Part shown: positions 1-11,568 of the stretch, piece by piece
Numbering within the stretch: the first letter of the stretch is position 1
Layout: every line of letters starts with the position of its first letter
Source of the DNA: Trichaptum fuscoviolaceum
Lineage: Eukaryota; Basidiomycota; Agaricomycetes; Hymenochaetales; Trichaptaceae
Length of the DNA: 64,000 bases
Direction: 5' to 3'
Assembly: GCA_910574455.1 (NCBI GenBank)
Contig: CAJSYZ010000002.1
Span: 5,605,671 to 5,669,670 of the forward strand
The notes under the pieces: generated by a model
What the model saw: the letters and a program-made list of their open reading frames with translations, nothing else
Told to the model about the DNA's origin: nothing
The model's database searches: none
Position numbers and translations under genes: made by a program

Positions 1-364
1 TAAAAATCGGAATGCGGAGGGATCTGTGACTTCCACTGCGACAGACCAAAAGACATCATCTTCGAGCAAGCACTAAGCATGACTTTCGCGACCGATGAGC
101 AAATTACTACAGCCTCCTCGTACAAGAAATTCACTGTTACAATTTACTGAAGAGCAAGTTAATATAGCCTCCCCTATCTTTCTCGTACATGAACTTGAAA
201 TTATACGATGTTCCATCAATTGGATATGAGAACCATCGCAGATGTTGCAATTAAAAGACAAATAAGCGATCTGTGTCTAATTCAATGATTGAAAACATAT
301 TAAGATTTCAGTGTGTAATAGAGTGTAACTAAAGCACATGCTAGGGACGGAGAAGCCGTAAAGA

Positions 365-1014
365 TCACGACAAAAGTTTGCCTCGAGTCCGGTGGGCCTC
401 TTCACGAGCACTCTGAGCTTCCTTCGCATTCCCGATGGGTTCGTGACATGATTGAAGGTCAACAAGCACATCTGCGAGTTTTAGACGGAATGCATCTGGG
501 AACTGTTCAAAGAGTTGCCTGTACAGAACAGCTGATTCCTGGATTGGTGCAAGCGCCTCCTCGTTCTTCCCTGTCTCTCCAAGACAAATGGACAGTTCAA
601 GCAGACAATCTGCAAGACCTTTTCCAAACTTGTCGGGTTTGGCCATGGCCAGTAATCTATAGATCTTCTCTGCTTCCTGTATTGGTGCAAGCGCCTCCTT
701 GATCTTCCCTGTCTTTCCGAGACAAATAGACAGACAGAGCAGAGAATCTGCAAGGTATTTGAATCGTCGAAGAAGGGAAAAGTCTTCCGAAGCCAATCTA
801 TCTCTTCTGGAATGGATGGGAACTCAGAGAAGTCTGATTGCATGAAGCGCATTGAGCACCGAGAGCTCGAGAAATCGAGAGAGTAAGACGTACGAGGAAG
901 AGCTTCGAGATAGCGATTGTAACACTCGCGAGTGAAGTAGACATCCTTATCTCTGTGCGTGGATTTGTATGTCGCTTGCACATCGGGAAGATGCTTCAAC
1001 ACTGCTTGCTGCAT
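365..1014 (-). pseudogene. TPR protein gene fragment
   Basis: Residues encoded at 796-365 form about three tetratricopeptide-like units. Each carries the pattern EAL-API-QEA...YR-L, then a hydrophobic helix of the type LADCLLELSICL. This is the spacing seen in the intact TPR gene at 19.5-21.7 kb. Directly upstream (1014 to about 790), a different frame stays open and reads from a methionine through a charged stretch into the TPR start, so the two parts join only through an intron or a one-base shift. No donor/acceptor pair was convincing there. The fragment is much shorter than the 651-residue relative and lacks its N-terminal helical region. I read it as a truncated or decaying paralogue. 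A short real gene with an unrecognised intron is possible. Confidence 0.5.
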
Positions 1015-1568
1015 CGTGACTCGGAACTAATCGTTGTAATCCAGCATCCGCATATCATCCGAGTCAATACCGTTGTACTTGCCTTGTACAAATCCCGATC
1101 TTATCTGCAAGTTGGTCTGACATCCCCAGCATATGATAGTGGTGGTAGTGAGTCAAGTGCAGAGTTTTTGTCTGCTGGCTTTACACGGAATTCATACGCA
1201 GTCACCTGACTCGCATAAGATTTCTGTCACTGCCAGTGGCAAGCGTGACAAAGACGCGCTATGTCACGCGAACATTCGAGCAGAGTCGGTCACCTTACGC
1301 GTCACGCCTTTTCCTCTTCCACTTACATCTTCCATGTACAAAACTGGCCGCTACAGGGAAGGCAAACCGTCAAAAAGTTGTACTTCGCTGTATGACCTTT
1401 CATAACGTGTTCTACAGCAGCACCACAGGTCGTTACATATATTCTCACAAAATCTCTTAATCTACACATCATAAACCATACTGTACAATGACCTTTTTTC
1501 GCATTTTTCCTGGTGCGTTTACCCTGTCTTGACTAGTTCTCTGTTTCTCTGAAACCCCCCTCCTTCGC
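1015..1568. other. intergenic, no gene seen
   Basis: No convincing coding region. It contains an odd-length palindrome built on CTGCCAGTGGC at 1228-1240, which recurs near 3723 and 9018. Confidence 0.5.
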
Positions 1569-3182
1569 TCAGAAACCCAAGTCGGCCAGTTCATTGAGGT
1601 CACTAACGATGTCTGGCGTCTTGTAGTAATCCCACTGTTCGTTTGCGAGTTGGTCCGTCTTATCTTCTTCGTCCTCGTCCTCGTCTTCATCCTCGTCAGG
1701 ATCCCCGGGAAGCCGAACACCTTGAACCCACTTGAAGAAGTTATCCTTATCCCAGATCTCTTTGACGCGCCGGAGCTCCTCGCGATTGTCGCCGAAATAT
1801 GCTCTCTCGTGAGACTTGGTTGGGAAGTCTCGGTCGGGGAAATTGATAAACGCGGCCTCCTTGTTCAGAGAAAATGGCCTCAACGCCTTCTTAACCTTCG
1901 CCAAAAACTGTCTCATATCCCTCTCCATCCATTTGTCCACCCATTCCACCGTCACGTACGTGTGGAAAACAGTTTCACGCCAGAAGAACGCTGAATCGGT
2001 GGGTTGCTTCTCCGTCGCCTTGCCTCCGGAATGGATCCAAGTGACCAGAAAGTTGACTTGTTCCCCGCTAAAGCTATCCCGGAAATCCTTCATCAGTTCC
2101 CGTATGGCTGAGGTGATGTTCTTAATAACATTTGGATTGTCGTTCTTGAAGGCGAACGAGCTGTAGAGCTCGTAAGTCTTGTTCGACGGATAAGCTCTTT
2201 CGACTTCTTCAAACCATTGATTCACAAGCGTCTCATAAAGAAAACGTGTCGATGGCTCAGGAAGGACTCTTCGCTTAAGTTGAACCTTAAGGGTATCGTT
2301 CTTGATGAACTTGTTAATGGTCCTGTCGTATTCAGGCTTACTGCCGTCAAATGCGACGATGAACCTGACACCTCCTGAATTGTTCTGCCGAAGGTCGCAT
2401 ATCCAGGTGCTGTCGATGGTCATCTTGTTTGGCCATGCTGTCGTGTAGAAATCGTTCATCGTCGTGATAACGTCGTCGGTGAACCCATTCTCAGGGAACC
2501 ACTGGTATCTCCCGGCTACCACCGTTCCAGGCTTATTCTTCAGCTGCTGGACCTTCAGCTTCATCTGGACCATGACTCCAAAGTTTCCACCGCCTGCACC
2601 ACGAAGAGCCCAAAAGAGCCTGCCCTCGTTGGACTTCGGATCGTCCGTTTCCTTGACGGTGATCAACTGCCCATTTGCTGTCACTAGGGTAGCCTCCATC
2701 AGAGTGTCACTCCCCATCCCGAAGCTTCGTGTGAATGGGCCGAGACCGCCCCCGAGGATGAAGCCGCTCACTCCCACAGTGGGACATCGACCTCCGTTGA
2801 TGATATAGCCTTTGTGGCCACCATTGATCAGTGTCTCGTATACGTGGCCCCATTGGCAGCCCGCGTCTATAGTGACGACCTTCGATTTCATGTCGAGCTC
2901 GGCCTTCCTCATCCGCCGTAGGTCTAGCGAGATACCCTTGAAAGCGGTGGAGTGACCTGCATAGGAATGGCCTCTGCATTTGATCGTGACCTTGAGCTTC
3001 CTTGACTTCGCTTCCTTGATGATGGTCTGGACATGAGCTGCGGACTCGGGCTGAACCACGCAATCGGGTCTGGAGAAACGGTGCAAGAGGTTTGAAGTTG
3101 CGATAGCTTTGTCGTATTCTTCCTGCCCAGGTTCGAGGACCGGGATCTGCTGCGCTTTGAAGACCTTGATCGCGTTATCCAT
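1569..3182 (-). CDS. FAD-linked oxidoreductase, berberine-bridge-enzyme-like
   Basis: A single exon of 537 residues. The N-terminal half is a PCMH-type FAD-binding domain. GHSYAGHS (His72) is the usual site of covalent flavin attachment, and GGRCPTVGVSG (Cys133) is the second attachment residue of bicovalent family members. FILGGGLG and RGAGGGNFG follow as FAD-contact loops. The C-terminus has the BBE signature YFGDN...VKEIWDKDNFFKW. Enzymes of this family oxidise alcohols, sugars or secondary metabolites using FAD and oxygen. The substrate cannot be read from sequence. There is no signal peptide, which is unusual because many fungal members are secreted. A run of alternating Asp/Glu lies between the BBE motif and a conserved-looking tail (NEQWDYYKTPD). 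The start at 3182 gives normal family length. Confidence 0.95.
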   Translation of the reverse strand: MDNAIKVFKAQQIPVLEPGQEEYDKAIATSNLLHRFSRPDCVVQPESAAHVQTIIKEAKSRKLKVTIKCRGHSYAGHSTAFKGISLDLRRMRKAELDMKSKVVTIDAGCQWGHVYETLINGGHKGYIINGGRCPTVGVSGFILGGGLGPFTRSFGMGSDTLMEATLVTANGQLITVKETDDPKSNEGRLFWALRGAGGGNFGVMVQMKLKVQQLKNKPGTVVAGRYQWFPENGFTDDVITTMNDFYTTAWPNKMTIDSTWICDLRQNNSGGVRFIVAFDGSKPEYDRTINKFIKNDTLKVQLKRRVLPEPSTRFLYETLVNQWFEEVERAYPSNKTYELYSSFAFKNDNPNVIKNITSAIRELMKDFRDSFSGEQVNFLVTWIHSGGKATEKQPTDSAFFWRETVFHTYVTVEWVDKWMERDMRQFLAKVKKALRPFSLNKEAAFINFPDRDFPTKSHERAYFGDNREELRRVKEIWDKDNFFKWVQGVRLPGDPDEDEDEDEDEEDKTDQLANEQWDYYKTPDIVSDLNELADLGF

Positions 3183-5438
3183 AGTTTAGCGGTTAAGGTG
3201 ACACAGGTTGAGATGTGCGTAGCGGAACGAGGAGCGCACCGACCTTGCGCTGAAAGTCATGCCCTTGGATAACAAACACGTCCTATATGCATGGAAGCCA
3301 GCGTCAGGATATTATCCCATCTTGGTAATGTGATAATCTTGCCCCAATTACCTGCATGTAGCCTCGTGGGCAGGTTATTCTAAGGTCTCTGGACCTCCTG
3401 CTTGGTAGGTCCAATAAGTTAAAGTATCCCTCTCTTGTTACGATATCCTATCATTCGGCTGGTATATTCACCAGTTTACAATGCTCATATAGCCCATGGA
3501 TGCAAATTGGTGTATTAATGGTCAACCCGGGCTCTAAGTACTTTGTTGTGGGTCATCAGTGTGCGAATGTGCTCTGTGCGTGCCCGCTTTAGAACTTCAG
3601 TGTCATGCTAAAGCCGAAATATAGCATCAGGTCACCGACCCCTGCAAGAATTTTGCATTCAAGTTGACTTACGTCCTCTGCCGACGTATCTCATTGGATA
3701 ACGACGGAGTTCTTGCGCGCCTCCACTGCCAGTGGCTTACGATCAAATGTAGACGCCAGAATGTCATAATCATGATTCCGCGGCAATGCCGACACACAAC
3801 TTGAAGGGACTAGTAATACTAATGAGGGCACGGCGCTATGATAGTAGCGGTGATGTGCAATTCACAACCGTGACACCTAGCATTGAAGGCCATATACAAT
3901 GTTAGAAGCGGTTCAAAGACATATGGTGTGAGTCGCACACTTCAGCGCCGTGATGGTAACTTACTGGTTTATCGAAGAGGATGTACAAAGGAAAGTTTAT
4001 CGAGCTATACTACATAGCGTAATATTGCGGAGCAAAAAGTGTGCCTATGCCTGCTCAGCCCCAGTGGGTGCCGAGTTTCTAGCTCCTTGATCAGGGCAGT
4101 GAAGACTACCTATGCATATGTAGGTTTCCCCTAGCATTTTGTAGGTCGCGTGTCAATAAGTTAGTATTTATACTTCCTTGAAGTTGTCGCCGCCGCTTGC
4201 CGGTCCAAGATTTTCCAAACCTGAAATGGGCAACACAGACCGACTTGGAGTCGGAGTCTTGGACTCGGATTTACTATAGCTCAAGTTACTGCAGTGTGTG
4301 CAGCCTTGTGGCCATCCTAGGTCGGGGCCCCTATGTACAAATTCATTCGGAAGACACGGCCTCGTGGAGCTGCGCCTGACGGTCTATATGTTGCTTGGAC
4401 TTTGGGAAAGATAAAGTTTACAAAGTCCGAGTCGAGGGCCGTGGCTATATGCCACCCATTCAGTTCATTGCTGATACAGTAGACCCAGAGTATTTTTGGC
4501 TGCTCTGGGAAGCACTCATAGGCGCGCAATCTATATATCGTCTCGTTCGGCCAAGCATTGTCACCGGATCTACTTAGTACTGATATCCACTTTTGCAATG
4601 TGGGCCTCATTTGGCGATCCCAGGCCTTTAATACAACATATACCAACTTGCGGATCTTCTTCGTATACCAACTTGCAGATCTTTTTCGCGTTGCATTTCA
4701 GCCTTCAGGGGCCTAGTTAGTACATTCAAGGTTCTCAGCTAGAAATGCAACAAAACTCTTCCTTTACGGCAATTTCACTGACGTAGGCGCTGAACTGAAG
4801 CAAAAACGGAATTATTACGCTGGGGTAGGCAATGCCAGTGATGGGCGGCCACTCGGTTCAAGTTCCTTCCTGCATCATGATGGAAGGTCTGATGGGGAAT
4901 CCGATAAGCGGTGTACGTGTATCTGTACTTTCATATGATCGTTGAATGTGCTTCAGGCCATGGTGGTTTGGAAGAATAAATAAAGGGCGTGCAAAGCGTT
5001 CAAAGCTATTATCAAGATCAAGACCGTTCAAGTTAGCACAATGCGCTAGCCGTAGATCAGTTACCCAATAGTATACCTTTGTCCATATATTGAACTTGAA
5101 GGGGACGTGATACCGATGACGGGTTCTATGCACCGGGCTAGTGGAACACCGGCTGTTGTTCCCATTCTCGAAGCTATGCGGATGCATCTCACGACCGATG
5201 GCTATTGGTCGCTTTCGATGAAGAGTTGAAAACATGATCCTGACAGCATGAATGTTCGTTCCCCTATACTGTGTTTCGGTAGAAGTTTCAGCGCACTAGC
5301 AGATATTGGAAGTAGTATAAGTAGTAGACCGTAGGCACCTCTTGCTGCCCGTCGATTTGTATTTTGACTGTCGTCCTCTACTCGAGCCATCTTCTTTCTA
5401 AGCGAGCAAAGCGTAACGCCACCTATATCACCACCACC
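3183..5438. other. 2.2-kb intergenic region, no gene seen
   Basis: Several short frames are open here, but none shows domain-like composition, splice-consistent continuation or family motifs. The odd palindrome CCACTGCCAGTGG lies at 3723-3735. The far end must contain the promoter of the ankyrin-vWA gene starting at 5439, but no clear TATA box was seen. Confidence 0.45.
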
Positions 5439-7270
5439 ATGACAATCTTTGACGATGCCCGCAAGGGTATCCTTGTCGGGAACAAGCTTAATGACTACGT
5501 CAAGGACAATCCGAACATCCTCAATGAACAGGATCCTGACTCTGGTTTGACGCCACTGGGGATAGCGGCGATTGAAGGATATCCCATAGAGGTCGAGCAA
5601 CTCCTCAAGAAGGGTGCGAAAGCGGATGGACGTTCCAGAGACGGCGAAACTCCACTCTTACTCGCTGCTTGGAAGGCCAAAGCTGAGCGTCCTCGAATCA
5701 TCCAGCTACTGCTCGCAAAGACACCGTCTAGCTCTATCGATGCGACCACCCGTGCTGCCGAGAACAAGACACCGTTGATGTACGCCATCCAAAACAAGGA
5801 TATCGAATCCATCAGGCTGTTGCGAAAAGCTAAGGCATCGCTTACAATCAAGAATGACGACGGATTCAATGCGAAAGAGGAGGCTGAAAACACGAACGAC
5901 GATGCCGTCCTTCGTGCATTATATCCGGACAAGGAGAAATCGAATCTTGCAAAGCTGGCTTCCGTCGTAGTCTCATTCCTTCTGTATATCGTTGCCTATG
6001 TGAATAACGCTTTCAATGGAGTCGTCCGTCGCGTATTCGGACTAAACCCCGAACTGGATCAGCGCACTGACGATGTAAGTGATTTCGGAGAACACTAAGT
6101 CACAGGAGACGTTTGCTAATTGGCTTTTCCTTCTTCTTTCAGGCCGTGAACGAGGGTCAACAGCCAGGCAAGGACGACTTCGTGAAGAATGTCGATAATT
6201 TCGTCAAAGAGAACCCAGTATTGGAACGATTCTTCAAGGACAAGAAGGACTTCATACAAGATCTAGCACGGAAGGCTGCAGATCTGGAGCAGGACCCGAA
6301 CACGTCGCTCTGTGACAAGAACGTCCTACCGAAAACGATCAAGGTGACCTTGCATCAGCAAGTGATATACTGCGGTTAGTTCTTGCGATACCCTCACTCG
6401 TTCACTCCTGATGGTTCCGTAGATGACAGCTCGTCAATGAAACGCGAAGGCCGCTGGGAAAGCCAGAAGAATCTCATAAAGCGAATCACTAAGATCACTA
6501 CGCGGATTCTTCCGGAGGGCGAAGGCGTTGCACTGCGCTTCATAAACCAAGACGTGCCTGACTCCTCCAACCTAAGCCTTGAGGGGATTGGTAAAATCAT
6601 TGATCCCATGTCGTGGAAACCCGGTGGAAATACGGAAATTGGCACGTACCTCAGGTCGAAAATCCTCGAGCCGCTGGTTTATAGCAAGCTCGAAAGCAAG
6701 AAGCTCGAGAGGCCGATACTTGTCTCTATAATCACAGATGGCAAACCGGAACCTGAGGACAAAACTGAGCTGGTGAAGTCCATCGTTGAGTGCGGCCAGA
6801 AACTACAGGGAGCCGGATACCCTCGCGAAAGTGCGTCCCTTACACATCTCTCTCCTTTTCTCCTTTAAAAATGTCGTTTGCTGATAGTATTGGCCTGTAG
6901 GTGTCAAATTCATGATTGGCCAAGTCGGAACTGCGGACGGCGCCACAAGGTTCTTGGAAACCCTCAGAAATAACCAGGATATTGCTCCAGTTGCTTTCGT
7001 TACCTCAGGTGAGAAATCGGTCAAACATCCATGTCGAAAGGCATATATATGTACTCACGTATCACAGAGAGGCTTGATGAAAGGTTCGCAGACCTCCACG
7101 CAAATGACAAAGAGCTAGACCGTTGGGTAAGTGTTCCCATTCTCTCCACTTTCCTTGGGACCGCCTTCCTCGTACATGAAACTAATAATCCGTCTCTCCC
7201 GGGCCTGTTTCAGTTAATTGAGACATTGTTCTCGCCTCTCAAAGAGGCCGAGACCAAAAAGGACATTTAG
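5439..7270 (+). CDS. ankyrin-repeat/vWA-domain protein, copy A
   Basis: Six exons: 5439-6074, 6143-6374, 6423-6830, 6901-7008, 7068-7126 and 7214-7270. All introns are GT...AG and phases agree, giving 499 residues. Residues about 30-160 are ankyrin repeats (GLTPLGIAAIEG, GETPLLLAAW, NKTPLMYAIQNKD). Residues about 178-200 form a hydrophobic stretch (VVVSFLLYIVAYV) that could span or dip into a membrane. A charged linker follows. A von Willebrand A domain starts near 284: the MIDAS-like motif is D290-x-S292-x-S294 in YCGDDSSSM, a TEIGTYL loop supplies the conserved Thr, and ISIITDGKP supplies the next Asp. Such domains usually bind a metal ion and a protein ligand. The cellular role is unknown. 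A close paralogue with the same intron positions starts at 14008. Confidence 0.9.
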
Positions 7271-7919
7271 AGGAGGGTCGAAAAATTATTAGTTTGTGAG
7301 ATGAATGGTTGTCCAACTTACAAACATATAATAACCACCGTCGAATGGCGAGCGAGATGATGAGGCCAGCCATGGCATCGCTTTATCCCCCCCCCCCCCC
7401 GGGACTATGTTCTGCTGTTTGAACGCATTCTTACACAATCCGCTAGTATACTTAACAAAATGAATACTTTCTTAAAATCGTACCGAAAGATGTCTATCAA
7501 GCAATGAGGTATCACCCTGAGACAGGAGAAGATTAAAGCAACATACTATAGTTTACACCAATGACCGCTAGTAAGATCTTATCTGTACATGGCTAATTAT
7601 CTCCAGTTGATCTAAACTTTGGATGGATATCATCGGTCTTCGTAGCACTGAATGGGTAAGAGCTCATTACTCCGTATCGTGCAATTCGATTGGCTTAAAT
7701 CTCTTGATAGCGAACACATTCTTAATGTAGCCTGGATGGGGGCCTTTTCGTCGTACTGAGAGTACATCATGATACAATGTGATAGTCACAGTGATGTACA
7801 GATCCGTTGCCATGCGTCAGAACTTCGAGCATGACAAGGGCAGTGGCAGCTTACTATTCCTCTTACGGTTCATCCCAGTCTATGCCCATATCCGCCTCCC
7901 CTTCCGAGTCGCTCTATTC
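7271..7919. other. intergenic with poly-C run
   Basis: This is the 3' flank of the ankyrin-vWA gene. A run of 14 C lies at 7387-7400. No gene was recognised. Confidence 0.5.
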
Positions 7920-7929
7920 GATCGCCTCG

Positions 7930-8810
7930 AGCACGTCGACGCGGACGTCGTTCTGGTGCTCGCGCTGATCCTCAGCCCACACATCGACCTTCGCGCGGTC
8001 GAGTCGCTCCATCTCGGCTCGGAGGACGTCGGATAGGTAACGTATAGGCCACGACGTGCAGGTGAATGGCTGTCTTTGGTGACGCAGCCATGAGCGACTT
8101 GCCGAAGGACGCGGGTTCGAGGAGGACCAGGTGCAGTATGTGGGAGTATTCGCGGACTGTGAGAGCGTTATCTAGCTGCTTTTTTGACGGCCGCCGTGGC
8201 GAGGCTGATGGTGAAGACAAAGGCGATACAGGGAAGCAAGTTTCGGCGAGAAAGCTGAGCGCATTGACAGGAAATGCTGGAGTAGGTGTTCTAAATCTCC
8301 AGGTGCACAGCGGACTGCGAGATGCGCGCGCTACGCACGCTGAATCTATCGCAGCGTTGAGACGTTCGGCAAGGTGTGCGGGCGGTGGATGGAGGCGCTT
8401 CTAACATGATTGAAGACTATCAGTCACTGCCCTCTTTTAAAAAAACAAAGAGGATACTTACAATCGCGTATGCTGAGGCCTTTGAGGGCCAATTGACGTG
8501 CAAACTCCTGACGACGCAGAAAGTCGAGGAGCGCCTGACACTGGCGGACAGTTTCCTTAAGTCAAGCTCGCGTCTTGGCTCCAGTCGATACCAGAGTATG
8601 CGGCGAGGTCGATCGAAGACGCCGAAGTCCTGAGCAGGCGCAACCACTTTCCGAGTAGCGTGATGTTCACCTCGTCCGATAGATGTAGCAGGCCTCGTCC
8701 GACGCAAGCAAACGGCGGCAGCTTAGTGAGTTCTTGCGATAAACTTATGAGGTTTGTTGTGTCGACGCAGGCTTGAGGCTTGAAGTCGTCCTTGTTGGTG
8801 TAACACCATG
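7930..8810 (-). pseudogene. decayed gene of unknown family
   Basis: On the minus strand a frame stays open from about 8810 to 8555 and includes a segment DEVNITLLGKWLRLL. A stop follows, and a one-base shift near 8554 restores a frame reading ALLDFLRRQEFARQLALKG and ending at a good GTAAGT donor. Further down, a frame around 8220-8045 (REYSHILHLVLLEPASFGKS) needs another shift to join LSDVLRAEMERLDRAKVDVW, which ends near 7930. These pieces look protein-like, with helical, conserved-style composition, but they are split by at least two frameshifts. I do not recognise the family. An alternative is a real gene with non-canonical introns. Confidence 0.45.
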
Positions 8811-9307
8811 AAAACTAGAGAATCGCACATTGACCGCGTGTCCGGGATAAAATCAACGGTCTACAAGGCCAGGCAAACCTCAGGTTCAAAGCAAGAGTTC
8901 ATAAGGCATGAATGCCCCATCTGACCTTGCTGCATCTCCCTGTGCTTTTCAACATGTAAAGAGGAAACTTGAAGGGGAATGCGTGGCTGGAAGGGTTTAC
9001 CAGTGCCAGCCTGAGTGGCTGCCAGTGGCAACGGTGTTTACCAGTGCTTACCCAATCTGGCAGCCTGAGTGCGCCGTCCACGCGCGCTGTTCCGACACGC
9101 AGCCACGGCGCCTCAACAAAGTACTGTCAGTCTGTAACTCATATGGAAGATTCCCGCTACCCTTAAGGTAGCAGGGTATCCTATGGCGTATGCAACTGTG
9201 TCCAGCGCCTGCCAAATCTCATCCAGTCACGTGAAATTGCCTTTATGGGCAAGCGACTTATAAGTCAATTTCGATCACATGCTAATGACAAAGATCAGTA
9301 GTACCCG
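8811..9307. other. intergenic, repeat-like words
   Basis: No gene seen. The words CCAGTG, GCCAGTGGC and CAGCCTGAGTG each occur more than once within 8990-9075, so this is probably a remnant of repetitive DNA. Confidence 0.4.
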
Positions 9308-9315
9308 AGACACCG
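9308..9315. repeat. 8-bp target-site duplication, left
   Basis: AGACACCG directly precedes the fold-back element. The same eight bases directly follow it at 11885-11892. Confidence 0.9.
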
Positions 9316-9634
9316 CACCTTAGGCAACGGATTTCAGGGTCCAATAGGGCCTCTTAGGGGTAGTTCTTTTTGCAAAAGAATAGACCTAACCATATGAAAG
9401 CTCCCGATGTTCGTCCCCCTATTTACCCAAAGAAGTTCGTGAGACTTCGGTAGAATCCCAAAACATTCACGATGTTCGGCATTCAAATTGCCGATGTTTG
9501 CGAGACCTTCGTGAACATCCGAAGCCACACGATCTTCGGGTAACATGGTACAAAATATGTAGTATATATGCACAAAATAAATACACTAACAAGAACATCA
9601 AAAATGGTAGCTAAATGCTATATTTTATGAGAAG

Positions 9635-9890
9635 AACATCTGCAGAATATCTGCAGAACATCTGCGAGAACATCTGCAGAACATCTGCGAATATCTGCGA
9701 ATATCTGCAGAACATCTGCGAATATCTGCGAATATCTGCGGAATATCTGCAGAACATCTGCGAGAACATCTGCAGAATATCTGCAGAATATCTGCGAGAA
9801 CATCTGCAGAACATCTGCGAATATCTGCGAATATCTGCAGAACATCTGCGAATATCTGCGAATATCTGCAGAACATCTGCGAATAACTGC
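9635..9890. repeat. minisatellite array, left arm
   Basis: About 256 bp made of three interchangeable words: ATCTGCAGAAC/T (11 bp), ATCTGCGAGAAC (12 bp) and ATCTGCGAAT (10 bp). It continues directly from the inverted arm. Beyond it (9891-10030), a diverged copy of the arm-internal sequence follows (GATGTTCGGCATT, GCCGATGTTCG and GAACATCC blocks). Confidence 0.9.
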
Positions 9891-10923
9891 GATGTTCGGC
9901 ATTGCCGATGTTCGTGTATACACCAGAGAAGATCGTGAGACTGTCCAGGACCTTCGGCTAGTTGCCGCGAACATCCAAAGCCACATGCTTTTCGACAGCA
10001 AGGTAGCAGACCTTCTTGGTACAAAGTACATATAACTCCCTTCCCATTGCGAAAAATCCGAAGTGATTTGAAGCGGAAATGAATATATTATGATTTTGTC
10101 CGAATTATCGAAATGTCACGGTACTGTCTCAATGAGACTCCAGTTCGGACATCAATAACTCCGTCAATTCTTTGCTTAGAAATTTGAAACTTATATCGAC
10201 AGAAACTACTAATCAAGACCTTTCCATGTAACTATTTAACTTTTGAACGCGACAATTAGTTCTTGAGTTATAGAGGAAACAATCAAAAAGTCTAAAATAT
10301 TGAACTTTATGTTACGGTATATATGCATAAAACAAATACACTTACAAGGACCCTTGTAAAATATAAGTAGTCATGCTGTACAAGCACAGAAATAAACAAA
10401 TAGTATTTAATCTCCATAAGTAATATACTTGAAACTACTGCTTGCAAGGATGGATACTCCGGGCCTTTGGTGCAGGCCCGAGAAGTACACAATATTGTTT
10501 GACACACTTAACTCAATATCAAGCCTGGTAGTAGCTCATCCAATGCCATAGGGCATAGTAATGTAGTTAAAGAAGAACTGAATAAATATATCTTATGTTA
10601 CTTACTGAGGGGTGGGGGCTTTTGGTAGAGAAGCTATGTTATGGACTCCGAGTCAGTCAGATCCAGTATGTATTGTTTCACATACATACATTCCTCCTCT
10701 ATTCAAGATTCTGAGTATTACAAGAGCAATTTACTTATTGAACTAGTGTATTACATGTGTAGTCACCTATTAGGGTCTAAATAGAACAAGACAATGCAAT
10801 GGGGGGAGAAATAGTTAGTTGTATGCGGTAGATAAGTAAATGGATCATGCAAACAGACGGTATACACTTATATGTGCTGTGATTGGCCAGCCCACTGAGG
10901 CAAAACCCGAGGTTGCGATTTCG

Positions 10924-11568
10924 ATGTTCTGCAGATATTCACAGATGTTCTGCAGATATTCGCAGATATTCTGCAGATGTTCTCGCAGATACTCGCAGAT
11001 ATTCTGCAGATGTTCTCGCAGATGTTCTGCAGATATTCTGCAGATATTCTGCAGATGTTCTCGCAGATGTTCTGCAGATATTCTGCAGATGTTCTCGCAG
11101 ATGTTCTGCAGATATTCTGCAGATGTTCTCGCAGATGTTCTGCAGATATTCTGCAGATATTCTGCAGATGTTCTCGCAGATGTTCTGCAGATATTCTGCA
11201 GATATTCTGCAGATGTTCTCGCAGATGTTCTGCAGATATTCTGCAGATGTTCTGCAGATATTCTGCAGATATTCGCAGATATTCGCAGATGTTCTGCAGA
11301 TATTCGCAGATATTCGCAGATATTCGCAGATGTTCTGCAGATATTCGCAGATATTCGCAGATGTTCTGCAGATATTCTGCAGATATTCTACAGATATTCT
11401 GCAGATGTTCTCGCAGATGTTCACAGATATTCGCAGATGTTCTGCAGATGTTCTCGCAGATGTTCTGCAGATATTCTGCAGATATTCTGCAGATATTCTG
11501 CAGATGTTCTCGCAGATGTTCTGCAGATGTTCTCGCAGATGTTCTGCAGATATTCTGCAGATGTTCTT
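10924..11568. repeat. minisatellite array, right arm
   Basis: About 645 bp of the same 10-12-bp words in reverse orientation (GATATTCTGCA, GATGTTCTCGCA, GATATTCGCA), about 2.5 times the length of the left array. Because no word combination makes a stop codon, all three forward frames stay open, yielding a long repetitive frame that is not a gene. Confidence 0.9.

Noticed and set aside
1650..2808. Plus-strand frames opposite the FAD oxidoreductase
   Set aside because: Antisense shadows of a clear coding frame.
9615..10031. Overlapping 83-137-codon frames within the left minisatellite
   Set aside because: They are open only because the repeat words contain no stop codon; no start context or domain, and several frames are open at once.
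9635..11568. CRISPR-like array
   Set aside because: Units are contiguous 10-12-bp words without unique spacers, and the DNA is eukaryotic.
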